A DNA stretch of 64,000 nucleotides from Novosphingobium terrae. Lineage in GTDB: Bacteria; Pseudomonadota; Alphaproteobacteria; Sphingomonadales; Sphingomonadaceae. Both the position numbers and the translations under genes were made by a program. Under the pieces are notes generated by a model, which ran no database searches, was not told the origin of the DNA, and saw nothing but the letters and a program-made list of their open reading frames with translations. Positions within the stretch are counted from its first letter, which is position 1; the number at the start of each line of letters is the position of its first letter. The stretch lies in the NCBI RefSeq assembly GCF_017163935.1, contig NZ_JABVZR010000001.1, positions 62,001 through 126,000 on the forward strand. Reading direction: 5' to 3'. Below, piece by piece: positions 8,033 to 16,397 of the stretch.

Positions 8033-8788
8033 TTAGGGTGCGTCCGTCAGGATGCCCAAGGTCCATTCCTGATCGTAGTCGACCTCGCCCGCCACGGCAT
8101 GGCCCGCTGAATCGCGTGCGGGGCGAAAGCGGAAGCGCTTGAGCACCAGATCGCAGGTCGCGGCATCGAGATCGCGGTTATGGCTGGATTCGACAAGGCG
8201 GCAACCGCTCGGGCGGCCCTGCGCGGAGACCGAGATCGTCACCGATGTCGTGCCATGCGCCCCTGCCGTGCGCGCGGCTTCTGGATAGTCGGAGGATTTG
8301 ATCCTGCCGCCGACCCATTCAGGATCGCGGCCTCCATCACCATCGCCGTTTCCATTCCCGCCCGAGCCGGTGCCATTGCCCTGACCACCCGCGCCGGTGC
8401 CGGGCCCGGGCACAGGTGCCGCGCCGCTCTGCATCTGCGTGCCGACAGCGGCGGGCTTGGTGGCAACGGGGATGGGCACGGGCTGCGGCAGAGGCAGCTT
8501 CACCGCCAGAACCGGCGCGGCTTTCGCGCGCAGATTGGGGGGCGATGCCCGACCGGCGGGCCGATGATGATGTGGGGGAGGCGGTGGCTTGACCGGCGGC
8601 AAAGGCGGCGGGGTCAGCGTGATGGCGGCGATGCTGTCATGCACGGCCTCACGCAGGCCCGAGGGCGGGGCAAGGCCAAACAACAGCAGCAAGGCCACCC
8701 CGACCTCAATCCCCGCCGAAAGGCCAACGGCCAGAGCGCGGGATTGTCCGCGCTCATGGCCGCGTTCGGGGATCGAGGGGAAGGGCAT
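8033..8788 (-). CDS. TonB-family energy transducer-like protein
   Basis: A 251-aa protein with a short basic cytoplasmic start, one membrane anchor (about residues 20-40, VGLSAGIEVGVALLLLFGLA), a proline-rich spacer (60-90, runs of PPPPP and HHH), a Gly/Asn-rich linker (130-150) and a C-terminal TonB domain at 160-245 with YPEAARTAGAHGTTSVTISV and a Cys pair (CRLVESS...CDLVL). It would pass proton-motive energy to outer membrane receptors. No exbB/exbD or receptor gene lies beside it, so the partner is unknown. It reads toward the ompA terminator. Confidence 0.85.
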   Translation of the reverse strand: MPFPSIPERGHERGQSRALAVGLSAGIEVGVALLLLFGLAPPSGLREAVHDSIAAITLTPPPLPPVKPPPPPHHHRPAGRASPPNLRAKAAPVLAVKLPLPQPVPIPVATKPAAVGTQMQSGAAPVPGPGTGAGGQGNGTGSGGNGNGDGDGGRDPEWVGGRIKSSDYPEAARTAGAHGTTSVTISVSAQGRPSGCRLVESSHNRDLDAATCDLVLKRFRFRPARDSAGHAVAGEVDYDQEWTLGILTDAP

Positions 8789-8824
8789 CGGTGGTGGCCC
8801 CGTGACGGAGCCGGCCTCTCAGGC

Positions 8825-9121
8825 TTAGCGGCAGCGGCGATGCGCAGTCATGGAGCGGTCGATCGCACGGCCACCGAAGGCACCGCCCACAGCGCCCGCC
8901 GCAATGCCGATCGGGCCGCCGATCAGCGCATGGCCGATCAGCGCGCCACCGGCGCCACCGGCGATCAGGCCTGCCGTGCCGCTCGAATGGCGGCAAACGC
9001 GGTGATGCACGCGTCCGTGATAGTGATGACGGGCAAAGGCCGGAGCGGCGTCGAACATGCTCAGGCTGAGCATGGCGACAAGCGCGGGGGCAAAGGCGAG
9101 TCGGGCAGTGAGCGGACGCAT
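8825..9121 (-). CDS. Secreted glycine-zipper small protein
   Basis: A 98-aa protein with an apparent signal peptide (1-30, ending AFA), a His-rich segment (RHHYHGRVHHRVCRH) and a glycine-zipper run at about 48-85 with repeated GG/GA spacing (GLIAGGAGGALIGHALIG). Such proteins insert in or associate with the envelope; the exact function is unknown. The two Cys (in RVCRH and the C-terminal RRCR) could form a disulfide. It lies 36 bp upstream of the tonB-like gene on the same strand and may be co-transcribed. Confidence 0.75.
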   Translation of the reverse strand: MRPLTARLAFAPALVAMLSLSMFDAAPAFARHHYHGRVHHRVCRHSSGTAGLIAGGAGGALIGHALIGGPIGIAAGAVGGAFGGRAIDRSMTAHRRCR

Positions 9122-9431
9122 GGAGGTCTCCTTTTGTCTTGATGCGAGGTGATGCCAGATGAACGAATCAACCGCAGCTTTGTTCTCAACGCCTGAGGGT
9201 AAAATCCTTTGGCTGCGGTGGCTTCAGGCAGCGTTCCGGCGTGCCCCGTCTGTCCTCTCAAGGTGGCTGAATGTGTACGGCCAGCACCCTGCGCCACAGG
9301 AGGTGAACCGCGACATAACGGTCATCCCTGCCGGGGTTCAGCGCAAGCAAACGCGCCACGAACTTTGCGCGGGCTGCTGATTAAGATGTGGGGTGTTCCC
9401 CCTGAGGGGATGTTTCTCAATGCTGAGATGA

Positions 9432-9518
9432 TGGTGCCCAGGAGAGGACTCGAACCTCCACGCCCTTGCGAGCGCTAGCACCTGAAGCTAGTGCGTCTAC
9501 CAATTCCGCCACCTGGGC
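9432..9518 (-). tRNA. tRNA-Leu (anticodon CAG), copy 1
   Basis: On the minus strand the 87-nt gene folds as a class II tRNA: acceptor GCCCAGG paired with CCTGGGC, a D-loop with GGAATTGGTAGAC, an anticodon loop TTCAGGT (CAG at its centre) between CTAGC and GCTAG, a variable arm, the T-loop GTTCGAGTC and an encoded 3' CCA (complement of 9432-9434). It is identical in sequence to the copy at 9698-9784. Confidence 0.96.
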
Positions 9519-9568
9519 AACCTGTTTGGCGTGAGTGCGTTTCCGCGTCCGCGCCGGGTAGGAGGGCG

Positions 9569-9597
9569 CGTCTACGGGTGAACCGCGTGCGTGTCAA
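9569..9597 (-). promoter_or_regulatory. Promoter of tRNA-Leu copy 1
   Basis: Reading the minus strand, TTGACA (9597-9592) is followed after exactly 17 bp by TAGACG (9574-9569), then a GC-rich discriminator GCGCCC. The tRNA 5' end lies about 50 bp further on. The same arrangement is kept in the second copy, which supports it. A GC-rich discriminator is typical of stringently controlled stable RNA promoters. Confidence 0.8.
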
Positions 9598-9697
9598 CGC
9601 GAAAAATGCACGGCGCGCACGAACCCGCATCGCAATGAATTCGGGACATTTCAGGGATTTGTTTCCCCCGTGGGGGAATGTCTCAATGCTGAGATGA

Positions 9698-9784
9698 TGG
9701 TGCCCAGGAGAGGACTCGAACCTCCACGCCCTTGCGAGCGCTAGCACCTGAAGCTAGTGCGTCTACCAATTCCGCCACCTGGGC
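9698..9784 (-). tRNA. tRNA-Leu (anticodon CAG), copy 2
   Basis: An 87-nt gene identical to copy 1, including the encoded CCA at the complement of 9698-9700. Below its 3' end a hairpin TTCCCCC-ACGG-GGGGAA (about 9662-9676) could end transcription. If it fails, both tRNAs would be read as one transcript from this upstream copy. Confidence 0.96.
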
Positions 9785-9835
9785 AACCTGTTTGGCGTCT
9801 GTCACGTTTCCGTAACCCCGCCGGGTAGGAGGGCG

Positions 9836-9864
9836 CCTCTAAGGGTGATCCGCAGAGGTGTCAA
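9836..9864 (-). promoter_or_regulatory. Promoter of tRNA-Leu copy 2
   Basis: Minus strand TTGACA (9864-9859), a 17-bp spacer, TAGAGG (9841-9836), then GCGCCCTCC. It matches the promoter of copy 1 in the -35 sequence, spacing and discriminator while the spacer bases differ, a pattern of selection on the promoter after duplication. Confidence 0.8.
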
Positions 9865-9917
9865 CGCGAAAAGATCAGGGTGGGGAAAGTTTTTGGAAAG
9901 TTTGAAGAGAAGAGAAA

Positions 9918-10157
9918 ATGCGAGGGGGTTACCCCCTCGCGCTCCCGGAACGTCTTCCGGCGAAAGGGCAGTGGTTCCGAAGCCGAGTGCCTCCACTCTC
10001 CACCTGCGCAAGGCAAAGCGCCGCAGGCATGGCATCCTTTGAACGACGGGCTGTGCAGGCCATTTATGCCTGCGGCGCAGCGTGCCTCGCTCTTTGGCCA
10101 AACCCGAAGCGCAAGGCATACAGTAACGGGAGCGCGAGGGTGTAACACCCTCGCATC
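9918..10157. repeat. Nested palindromic intergenic element, copy A
   Basis: About 240 bp bounded by inverted ends. The left end has GCGAGGGGG-TTA-CCCCCTCGC followed by GCTCCC (9920-9946); the right end has GGGAGC then GCGAGGG-N7-CCCTCGC followed by ATC (10128-10157). Inside is a second inverted pair, GCGCCGCAGGCATGG (about 10018) against TGCCTGCGGCGC (about 10067). The element lies between the tRNA-Leu promoter and the end of the GST gene. The same architecture recurs at 38635, 41991 and 46567. It has no open frame of note and resembles no known IS. Confidence 0.85.
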
Positions 10158-10175
10158 TATCCCTTCTTCAAACCT

Positions 10176-10847
10176 TCAGGCATTCACATCCGCATAATGC
10201 GAAGGCGGCTGGATCACCTCCATTCGCTCGGCCAACAGGGGCCTGAACGAAGGCCGCGATTTGAACACCGAATACCACGCCCGCGCCTGCTCATGGCCCG
10301 ACCAGTCCAGCCCGCCCAGATAGTCCGCCACCGAAATCTGCGCGGCGGCGGCCAGATCGGCCAGACTCAGCGTCGGCCCGGCCAGCCACGGGCGGTTATC
10401 GACGAGATAGTCGATGTAATAGAGATGCTCATGTGCCAGCCGCATCGCCTCGCGCAGCATCCGTGAATCAGGCGACTGGCGATAGACCAGCCGCTTCATC
10501 ATCCGCTCGTGAATCAGCGGCCCGGTGACATCGGCGAAGAAGTTCTCATCGAACAGCGCGACGAGGCGGCGAATCTCCGCGCGGGTGGCCGCCGTGCCGG
10601 AAATCATCGGCAGGCGGTCGACAGTCTCTTCCAGATATTCGCAGATGGCGCGGCTGTCGCACAGGGTGATGCCCTTTTCGGCATCATGCATGGTGGGCGT
10701 GCGCGCGGCGTGGTTCATCTGGGTGAAGCCCTCGCGCCGCTCCCACGGGTTCTCGCGCCAGAGTTCATAGGCGATACCCTTTTCGCTCATCAGCAGGCGG
10801 ACCTTGCGGGAAAAGGGGCACAGGGGAAATTGGTAAAGCTGCCACAT
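10176..10847 (-). CDS. Glutathione S-transferase family protein, FzlA-like
   Basis: A 223-aa cytoplasmic protein with an N-terminal thioredoxin-like GST domain beginning MWQLYQFPLCPFSRKVRLLM (CPFS motif, Cys10) and an all-helical C-terminal domain from about residue 85. The opening and the SEKGIAYELW...NPWERREGF stretch resemble FzlA, the alphaproteobacterial GST homologue that binds FtsZ and regulates constriction in Caulobacter. A plain detoxifying GST cannot be excluded. AAGGAATAGGG precedes the ATG. The usual FzlA neighbours were not seen here, so the specific name is tentative while the fold is certain. Confidence 0.88.
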   Translation of the reverse strand: MWQLYQFPLCPFSRKVRLLMSEKGIAYELWRENPWERREGFTQMNHAARTPTMHDAEKGITLCDSRAICEYLEETVDRLPMISGTAATRAEIRRLVALFDENFFADVTGPLIHERMMKRLVYRQSPDSRMLREAMRLAHEHLYYIDYLVDNRPWLAGPTLSLADLAAAAQISVADYLGGLDWSGHEQARAWYSVFKSRPSFRPLLAERMEVIQPPSHYADVNA

Positions 10848-10959
10848 GGCCCTATTCCTTGCGCTCTGAGGCGCGTCGCGTCCACCCGGCGCTGCGCGCG
10901 CGGAGGGGCTTTGGGGTGGAAAACTGCGATTTCCCGATGCGGCCGGTTCGCGTGCTGCG

Positions 10960-11949
10960 TCAGTCGCTGTCGATTTTGCGATAGGTGGCGGCGATGTCCT
11001 CGGGCGGATCGCAATAGCCGGGGGCCAGCGGGCGCCCCAGTTGCAGCGACCAGCGACCGATCCAGTCCATGCCCTTGGCGCCCGCGTAGGTGTCGGGCGT
11101 TTTATAGGCGGGATCGCGCATGGCCTTGGCCAGCGGCACGGTGCGCAGACCGGCGCGGCGGTAGATCGCCAGCAGGTCGCTCAGGCTGTCGGCATTGAGC
11201 TTCGAGGCATGGAGCAGCGCCACCAGCGGAATGTCCCGCCCGAACACCGATTGCGCGCTGGCGCGATACCAGCTCACCATCTTGGCGGTGTAGGAGAGGT
11301 AGGACTGGCGGATATGGCTGGCCTCGGCGGCATCATGGTGGGTGAGGGCATCGTCATAGGTCTCGGAAAAGACCCAGTCCTGGCTGACCAGCGTGATCGG
11401 CGCGACGCGGTAGCGATGGTCGGCAAGAAACTGGTCGACCTTGCGTGAATCCGCCAGCGTGGTGCCGGTTTCCAGATAGGGATGGCGGAACCACAGGGGC
11501 GTCCTGGGTGAGCAGCGCGTCAGGCTGCAGAGCAGCGTCTGGCCCTTGAGGATGTCGGCGTCATAGGCGTCCACCGGGATGCGGTTGGGGGATTCATGGC
11601 TGTAGGTGTGATTGCCCAGGGTGAAACCGGCATGCACCCACAGCGAGAGGGCGTGGCGCATGCGGCGCTCATCCAGATCCTCCAGCTTGCCCGCGACGAT
11701 AAAGCCGGTGGCGGGCACGCGGTGGCGTTTCAGCCCATTGACCAGCTCGCGGTTGAAATGGGCGATGTCATTGCTGTTGTCGCTCAGCATGATGCCGGGC
11801 AGATCGTCGAAGGTGAGGGCGATCTGGCCGGGCGTTTTGCCGGGATGGGAGGCGGCCGCGGCAGGCTGGGCCAGCGTGAGCGTCAAAGCGGGCAGGGCGG
11901 CAAGCAGGCAGCGGGAAAGCAGGGAAGGGGGCGCAGGGCAAAAAGGCAT
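10960..11949 (-). CDS. Secreted polysaccharide deacetylase (NodB domain)
   Basis: A 329-aa protein with a signal peptide (1-33, ending AAAAS) and a NodB-type CE4 deacetylase domain at about 40-300. Motif 1 is TFDDLPG with the catalytic/metal Asp pair, motif 2 is GNHTYSHES (His-x3-His metal ligands) and FRHPY serves as motif 3. Metal-dependent removal of N- or O-acetyl groups from an exported glycan is expected. It lies alone between the GST and ybaK genes, with no operon partner, so the substrate is open. A C-terminal 50-residue stretch after the domain has no recognised motif. Confidence 0.9.
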   Translation of the reverse strand: MPFCPAPPSLLSRCLLAALPALTLTLAQPAAAASHPGKTPGQIALTFDDLPGIMLSDNSNDIAHFNRELVNGLKRHRVPATGFIVAGKLEDLDERRMRHALSLWVHAGFTLGNHTYSHESPNRIPVDAYDADILKGQTLLCSLTRCSPRTPLWFRHPYLETGTTLADSRKVDQFLADHRYRVAPITLVSQDWVFSETYDDALTHHDAAEASHIRQSYLSYTAKMVSWYRASAQSVFGRDIPLVALLHASKLNADSLSDLLAIYRRAGLRTVPLAKAMRDPAYKTPDTYAGAKGMDWIGRWSLQLGRPLAPGYCDPPEDIAATYRKIDSD

Positions 11950-12074
11950 TTTGGGCAGAGAACCGCAGATCGAGAAGAGATGGATGAAACTTTATGCCGT
12001 GGCGCAGGCAGGGCCAGTGGTAATTCTCGCAACTGCAGCAAAAGCGGCTGGCTGTGGCGGTTGGGCCACCCTGT

Positions 12075-12548
12075 TCAGGCGGTGATGGCGGCGGGTGCCG
12101 CGCCAAGCAACTCCACGGCATCACGTGGGGCCAGCCTTACCTGCAAGCCGCGTTGCCCGCCGTTGACGTAGACATAGGGCAGCTCCAGCGCCTCGATCTC
12201 GATGGCGACGGGCACGCGGCGCGTCTGGCCAAAGGGGCTGATGCCGCCGACCTTATAGCCGGAAATCCTTTCGGCATCGGCGGGCTTCATCATCTGCGCC
12301 GCCTTGCCGCCCAGCGCGGCGGCCAGCTTTTTCATCGCCACCTCGCGGTCGGAGGGGACGATGGCGCAAGCGGGCTTGCCGTCCAGCAGCACCATCAGCG
12401 TCTTCAGCACGCAGCCGGGGTCTTCGCCCAGAGCGGCGGCGGCGGCCAGACCGATGGAATCGGCATCGGCGTCATAATCATAGCTGTGCGTGGTGAAGGC
12501 GATGCCGGCCTTGGTCAGGGCCAGCGTGGCGCGGGTGGATTTCGACAT
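12075..12548 (-). CDS. ybaK: Cys-tRNA(Pro)/Cys-tRNA(Cys) deacylase YbaK
   Basis: A 157-aa trans-editing factor of the INS superfamily that hydrolyses Cys wrongly attached to tRNA(Pro). It contains VLKTLMVLLDGKPACAIVPSD with the invariant Lys, and the C-terminal GYKVGGISPFGQ block characteristic of YbaK/EbsC. The length matches the family (about 155-160). The only minor oddity is an Ala/Gly-rich C-terminus. It lies 39 bp downstream of the long sugar operon on the same strand and may be read through from it. Confidence 0.93.
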   Translation of the reverse strand: MSKSTRATLALTKAGIAFTTHSYDYDADADSIGLAAAAALGEDPGCVLKTLMVLLDGKPACAIVPSDREVAMKKLAAALGGKAAQMMKPADAERISGYKVGGISPFGQTRRVPVAIEIEALELPYVYVNGGQRGLQVRLAPRDAVELLGAAPAAITA

Positions 12549-12587
12549 GGGCGCCTGTCTGGCATGGATGGCCCGGCTTGGAAAGGT

Positions 12588-13934
12588 TCAGGCCGGGGCG
12601 TGGAGAGGCGCTTCCTCAGCGCTTTCCCGTGGAGCCTGCCCATGCCAGTCACGCCACGCCGCTGCCACCGTTTGCAGTGCCAGCAGGGACGGGATCAGGA
12701 TCGCAACAAGGGGGCGCAGGAACATGCCCAGGCCGATCCCGCGTTCCACCAGCACGGTATGGCCCACCAGAAAGCTTTCCTGCGACATGGACAGCACATT
12801 GCTGAAGATCAGATCGCCGGGCACGCTCAGAAGATAGGCCAGCGTGATGGCGAGGGGACGGGCCCGGCCCTCCCAGCGCTCCATCATGACGAAGAAGAGC
12901 ATCAGGCAAGGGGAATAACCTCCCACCTCCGATGTGATCAGCGCGAAGGACAGGCCCAGCATGGTTGCGCGGTGGGATGGCACTACCTGCGGCCGCCACC
13001 ATGCCGCCACGGCGCCCAGCAGGATCGTTGCCTGCCCAGCATGCTGCAGCATGGGCAGCAGCATGCCGCCCCAATCCATGATCCGCGATCCGAGCAGCAC
13101 GATGACGGGAAAATCCGAACCGGTCAGCAATTTGATCATCGGCAGATAGGTGGCAGGATACCAGACATCCAGCACGCCGGTGGTGCTTTCGGCCACGGCA
13201 AAGGCACGGATGTTCTCGACAATTTCCGACGGTGTGCCGATGCCGAGCACCAGATAGCTGATGAGATAGGTCAGGATGGTGGTGATGGCCGCCATTTCCG
13301 TCCATCGCCAGCGACGGCGCAGCAATTGGGCGGCCAAAGCAGCGATGATATAGACCTTGAGGTTGATCGCCACGGCCAGGGCCAGCCAGCGCCCCTTGGC
13401 GCTGTGCAGAAGGGGGCCAAAGGCCAGAACGATGCCGCCAAAGGCCAGCAGGATCAGATTGCCCCGGTCCAGCCCGTAAAGCAGAGGCATGCCCAGCGAG
13501 ATCGCCAGACTGCGCGGCAAGGCCGTGCGCCGATCGATCCGCATGAGGCTGAGCGCCACCAGCACCACATCGATGATGTAGAAGGCATGGATCGCCACCA
13601 CGCCAGCCCAGTCGCAATAGCGCAATTGCGGGCCGCCAGCCTGGTCGACATAGCAATGGGGCACGCCCAGCACCCGCACGATCAGAAAGCTGATCGGCGG
13701 ATAGATCGAGGCCCAGCTGTCGTAAATGCCCTTGTCGCGGGCCCACCAGGCGGTGTTGAACCAGTCCATCCAGGTGTCGGCGGATTCGTAGAAGAAGGGC
13801 TCGGGCAGATAGTTCTTCGTCGCGAAGAACCAGACGTCGCGCAGGGCCACCAGCACGACCAGCCCGGCGAGCAGCCATTCGGCGGTCAGCCCTTTGGTGG
13901 AGGTTGAAGCTGATGGTGACATGCTGTCGCTCAT
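12588..13934 (-). CDS. Multispanning GT-C glycosyltransferase-like protein (GT87/DUF2029 type)
   Basis: A 448-aa membrane protein with about nine to ten hydrophobic segments and the family signature GLDRGNLILLAFGGIVLAFG near residue 155-175. GT87-type enzymes take sugar from polyprenyl-phosphate-linked donors on the outer face of the inner membrane. It overlaps gtrA by 4 bp (ATGA) and lies in the place where gtrABC phage and genomic cassettes encode the serotype-specific transferase, so I infer it transfers the sugar that GtrB loads and GtrA flips. A large periplasmic loop near residues 35-95 with several Trp/Asp is the probable active site. Specificity is unknown. Confidence 0.8.
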   Translation of the reverse strand: MSDSMSPSASTSTKGLTAEWLLAGLVVLVALRDVWFFATKNYLPEPFFYESADTWMDWFNTAWWARDKGIYDSWASIYPPISFLIVRVLGVPHCYVDQAGGPQLRYCDWAGVVAIHAFYIIDVVLVALSLMRIDRRTALPRSLAISLGMPLLYGLDRGNLILLAFGGIVLAFGPLLHSAKGRWLALAVAINLKVYIIAALAAQLLRRRWRWTEMAAITTILTYLISYLVLGIGTPSEIVENIRAFAVAESTTGVLDVWYPATYLPMIKLLTGSDFPVIVLLGSRIMDWGGMLLPMLQHAGQATILLGAVAAWWRPQVVPSHRATMLGLSFALITSEVGGYSPCLMLFFVMMERWEGRARPLAITLAYLLSVPGDLIFSNVLSMSQESFLVGHTVLVERGIGLGMFLRPLVAILIPSLLALQTVAAAWRDWHGQAPRESAEEAPLHAPA

Positions 13935-14323
13935 GCCGCGCCCTGATTTTCACGCGGGCGGAACACCAGCCGCCGCAGCACCAGATAGTTGAGCGCCACC
14001 ACGCCCAGCGTCGTCACCGCACCCGCTGCATAGGGGTTGGGGATCACATGGGAAACCAGCTTGAGCCCCGCCAGATTGATCAGATAGTTCACCGCATAGG
14101 AGGCCACGAAACGCGCCTTGGCCGGCCCCGCATCGGTAAACACATGGCGCGAATAGGTGAGGTAATTGAACCCCGTGCCCAGCACATAGCCGATGGCCTG
14201 CGCCACATAGCGGTCCAGCCCCAGCCAGAGCAGCCCGGCATAGAGGCCATAGCCAAACGCGGTGTTGACCACGCCGGCCACCAGATAGCGGGCGATCTCC
14301 ACCAGGCGTGCACGGGTGATCAT
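13931..14323 (-). CDS. gtrA: GtrA-family lipid-linked sugar flippase
   Basis: A 130-aa protein with four membrane helices. It starts MITRARLVEIARYLVAGVVN, the typical RYLxVGxxNTxxxYxLY start, and ends with the LNYLVLRRLVF motif of the family. GtrA proteins move undecaprenyl-phosphate-glucose or similar across the inner membrane. The ATG at 14323 overlaps the gtrB stop (ATGA) and its own stop overlaps the next gene by 4 bp, so three glycosylation genes are translationally coupled. Confidence 0.9.
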   Translation of the reverse strand: MITRARLVEIARYLVAGVVNTAFGYGLYAGLLWLGLDRYVAQAIGYVLGTGFNYLTYSRHVFTDAGPAKARFVASYAVNYLINLAGLKLVSHVIPNPYAAGAVTTLGVVALNYLVLRRLVFRPRENQGAA

Positions 14324-15276
14324 GCCGCTTCTCGGTCCATGTTGACCGTCTCGCGCTCCAGCACCAGCGCGCCGCCGCGCGTGCGTTCGGAGATCTGGCG
14401 GATATGGTCGCCCATCAGCCCCATGAAGCCGAAGATCAGCGAGAACTGCGCCTGAAACACCGCGCCGATCAGCCAGGGCGCGATCGGGCGATCGGTGAGA
14501 AAGGCGGCAAGCCCGCCCAGCAGCAGCAGCACGGTCACCACCACGCCGACCACGCCCAGATAGAGCGGCAGCCGCAGCATGCGCTTGGATGAGGCCGTCA
14601 GCCCCGCCACCGCGAAATCGAGCAAAGTGAAGAAGTTGTTCTTCGACTTCCCCCTCAAGCGGGGCGGGCGAACATAGTTGATGGTCTCCAGCGGAAAGCC
14701 GGTTTCCACCAGCAAACCGCGGAAGAAGGGCTCGGGCTCGTTGAGCGCCTTGATCGCCTCGACCACGCGGCGGCTGTAAAGGCCGAAACCGGTGGCGTTG
14801 GGAATGGTCTGCACATCGCCGAAACTGCGCGCCAGCCAATAGGACAGGCCGCGGATGGCGGTGAGGATCAGGCCGGATTTCTCCGCCTCGCGCACGCCCA
14901 GCACGATGTCCACGCCCGCCTGCCAGCGCGCCACGAAATGCGGCAGCAGGTCGGGCGAATCCTGAAAGTCGGCGCACATGCCGATCACCGCCCGGCCGGT
15001 CGCGCGATAGATGCCATGGGTGGGCGAGCGCATCTGGCCGAAATTGCGCGTGTTGGCGATCAGGCGGATGCGCGGATCGGCGGTGCACATCGTCTTGATG
15101 ATCGCCACCGTGCGGTCGGTGGAGGCATTGTCGATGAAGATGATGTCGAAGCTGATGCCCAGCGGCTCCAGCTGTTCGATCACCGCCTTGGCGATGGGCC
15201 CGGCGTTCATCTCCTCATTGTAACAGGGGATGACGACGGAGACGTCGGGAACCCCTGCTACGCTCAAGGCGGTCAT
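14320..15276 (-). CDS. gtrB: GtrB-type polyprenyl-phosphate glycosyltransferase (GT2)
   Basis: A 318-aa enzyme with a GT2 catalytic domain at about 10-225, beginning VSVVIPCYNEEMNAG and containing DIIFIDNASTDRT and a DxD-like CADFQDSPDLL, and two C-terminal membrane helices (about 235-260, 268-295). The DPM1/GtrB family charges undecaprenyl phosphate with a hexose from a nucleotide sugar on the cytoplasmic face. It is coupled by ATGA overlaps both to the Wzz-like gene upstream and to gtrA downstream. The donor could be UDP-Glc or another sugar; ArnC-like activity is possible but no arn genes are present. Confidence 0.9.
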   Translation of the reverse strand: MTALSVAGVPDVSVVIPCYNEEMNAGPIAKAVIEQLEPLGISFDIIFIDNASTDRTVAIIKTMCTADPRIRLIANTRNFGQMRSPTHGIYRATGRAVIGMCADFQDSPDLLPHFVARWQAGVDIVLGVREAEKSGLILTAIRGLSYWLARSFGDVQTIPNATGFGLYSRRVVEAIKALNEPEPFFRGLLVETGFPLETINYVRPPRLRGKSKNNFFTLLDFAVAGLTASSKRMLRLPLYLGVVGVVVTVLLLLGGLAAFLTDRPIAPWLIGAVFQAQFSLIFGFMGLMGDHIRQISERTRGGALVLERETVNMDREAA

Positions 15277-16397
15277 GGCTGGTCCTTTCGTGCCGACAGG
15301 GGCGGATTCAGCCGATAGAATTCAACCGCCAGCCCGCCGCCGAGCACCAGCGCGAGCAAGGCCAGGGCCCAGAAATTATACTGGCGGTCCGGATCGAGAT
15401 AGGGCTGCTCCAGAACACGGATGTTCACCGAGGAGACCAGATTTTCGGCCAGCGTGCCCTGAAGGTTGCGCTTGCTGCCATCATACATCAGCTGAGCCAG
15501 TTCCAGCTCGCGGCGCAGCGTCATGCCTTCGCGTGACTGGGCCACCACGCGCCCGACCGAATCATTGGTCTGCGCGGTCGCCGAGCGTGCCTGAGCCGCG
15601 CGTGCCTGCAGGGCGGCCAGTTCGGCCTGAGCCTTCTGCACCCTGAAATTGTTTTCGGTGGCGAAGCGGCGCAACCCTTCGATCTCGGCCTGTTTGGCGG
15701 TGATCATGTCGTCCAGCACGGGCGCCCGGCCCGTGACCTGCAAGGCATTGATCAGCGGATCGCCGCTGCCGATCTTCAGGCGGTAGGTATCATAGGCGGT
15801 CTGGGCCTTGCTCAGCCGCTCTCCGGCACGGGCCAGCACCTGTTCGAGCGCCTGCTGGCGCAAGGCATTCTGGGTGCGGCTGACGGTTGCCATCTGCTCG
15901 CGGATGGCATCGGCGTAGGCTTTGGTCAGATCGAGCGCGAGCGCCGGATCGTGTTGCTTGGTATCGATCTCGATGATGCCACCGCGCAGCGAGCGCGTGT
16001 CCACCTTGCGTTCCAGCCAGCGCAGGGTCGTGATATCGTCCTTGCCCAGCCGTGCAGGCAGGTTCAGCCGCTTGGAGACCAATTGCCGGACATAGACGCT
16101 GTGCGCCACCTGCAGGCTCGATTCGATCAGCGTCTGGGTGGACATGGTTCCGCCACCGCCCAGGAAGGAGAGCGCCCCCAGCCCCACGCCGGCCGAGGCC
16201 GGATTGACCCCCAGTGTGGCGGGATCGACCGGCGTCAGCGTCACTGCCGCGCGATAGGGCACCGGCCAGACCGACAGCACGGCGAGCGCCGCCGCCACGA
16301 TGCCCACGGCCAGACGGCGGCGGGTGTTGTTGGCGACCAAGGGATGATAAGCAATCCCGCCGATCAGGCCATGCCCGCGCTTCATCGCTGCGCTCAC
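15273..16397 (-). CDS. Wzz-family chain-length/polysaccharide co-polymerase
   Basis: A 374-aa inner-membrane protein with membrane segments near residues 26-46 and 340-360 bracketing a long periplasmic helical, coiled-coil region rich in Ala/Gln/Arg (about 150-310). Before the second helix stand NIRVLEQPYLDPDRQY, corresponding to the proline-containing Wzz motif. No C-terminal tyrosine kinase domain follows, so it is a PCP1 or BY-kinase-less type. GTG at 16397 overlaps the wza stop (GTGA); an ATG 12 bp in is the alternative. Together with the Wza-like gene it suggests export of a capsule or exopolysaccharide. Confidence 0.85.
   Translation of the reverse strand: MSAAMKRGHGLIGGIAYHPLVANNTRRRLAVGIVAAALAVLSVWPVPYRAAVTLTPVDPATLGVNPASAGVGLGALSFLGGGGTMSTQTLIESSLQVAHSVYVRQLVSKRLNLPARLGKDDITTLRWLERKVDTRSLRGGIIEIDTKQHDPALALDLTKAYADAIREQMATVSRTQNALRQQALEQVLARAGERLSKAQTAYDTYRLKIGSGDPLINALQVTGRAPVLDDMITAKQAEIEGLRRFATENNFRVQKAQAELAALQARAAQARSATAQTNDSVGRVVAQSREGMTLRRELELAQLMYDGSKRNLQGTLAENLVSSVNIRVLEQPYLDPDRQYNFWALALLALVLGGGLAVEFYRLNPPLSARKDQP

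Larger units (their letters stand above)
9405..9870. repeat. 266-bp tandem duplication carrying tRNA-Leu and its promoter
   Basis: The two tRNA genes are offset by exactly 266 bp. Conserved blocks include the 3' flank TCTCAATGCTGAGATGATGG, the tRNA, the 5' flank AACCTGTTTGGCGT and the promoter block CCGGGTAGGAGGGCGC with GTGTCAACGCGAAAA. Between these blocks the copies have diverged, so the event is not recent while the functional parts have been kept. Confidence 0.85.

Noticed and set aside
9159..9380. Short plus-strand frames between the glycine-zipper gene and the tRNAs
   Set aside because: No ribosome site, low-complexity composition and no recognisable features.
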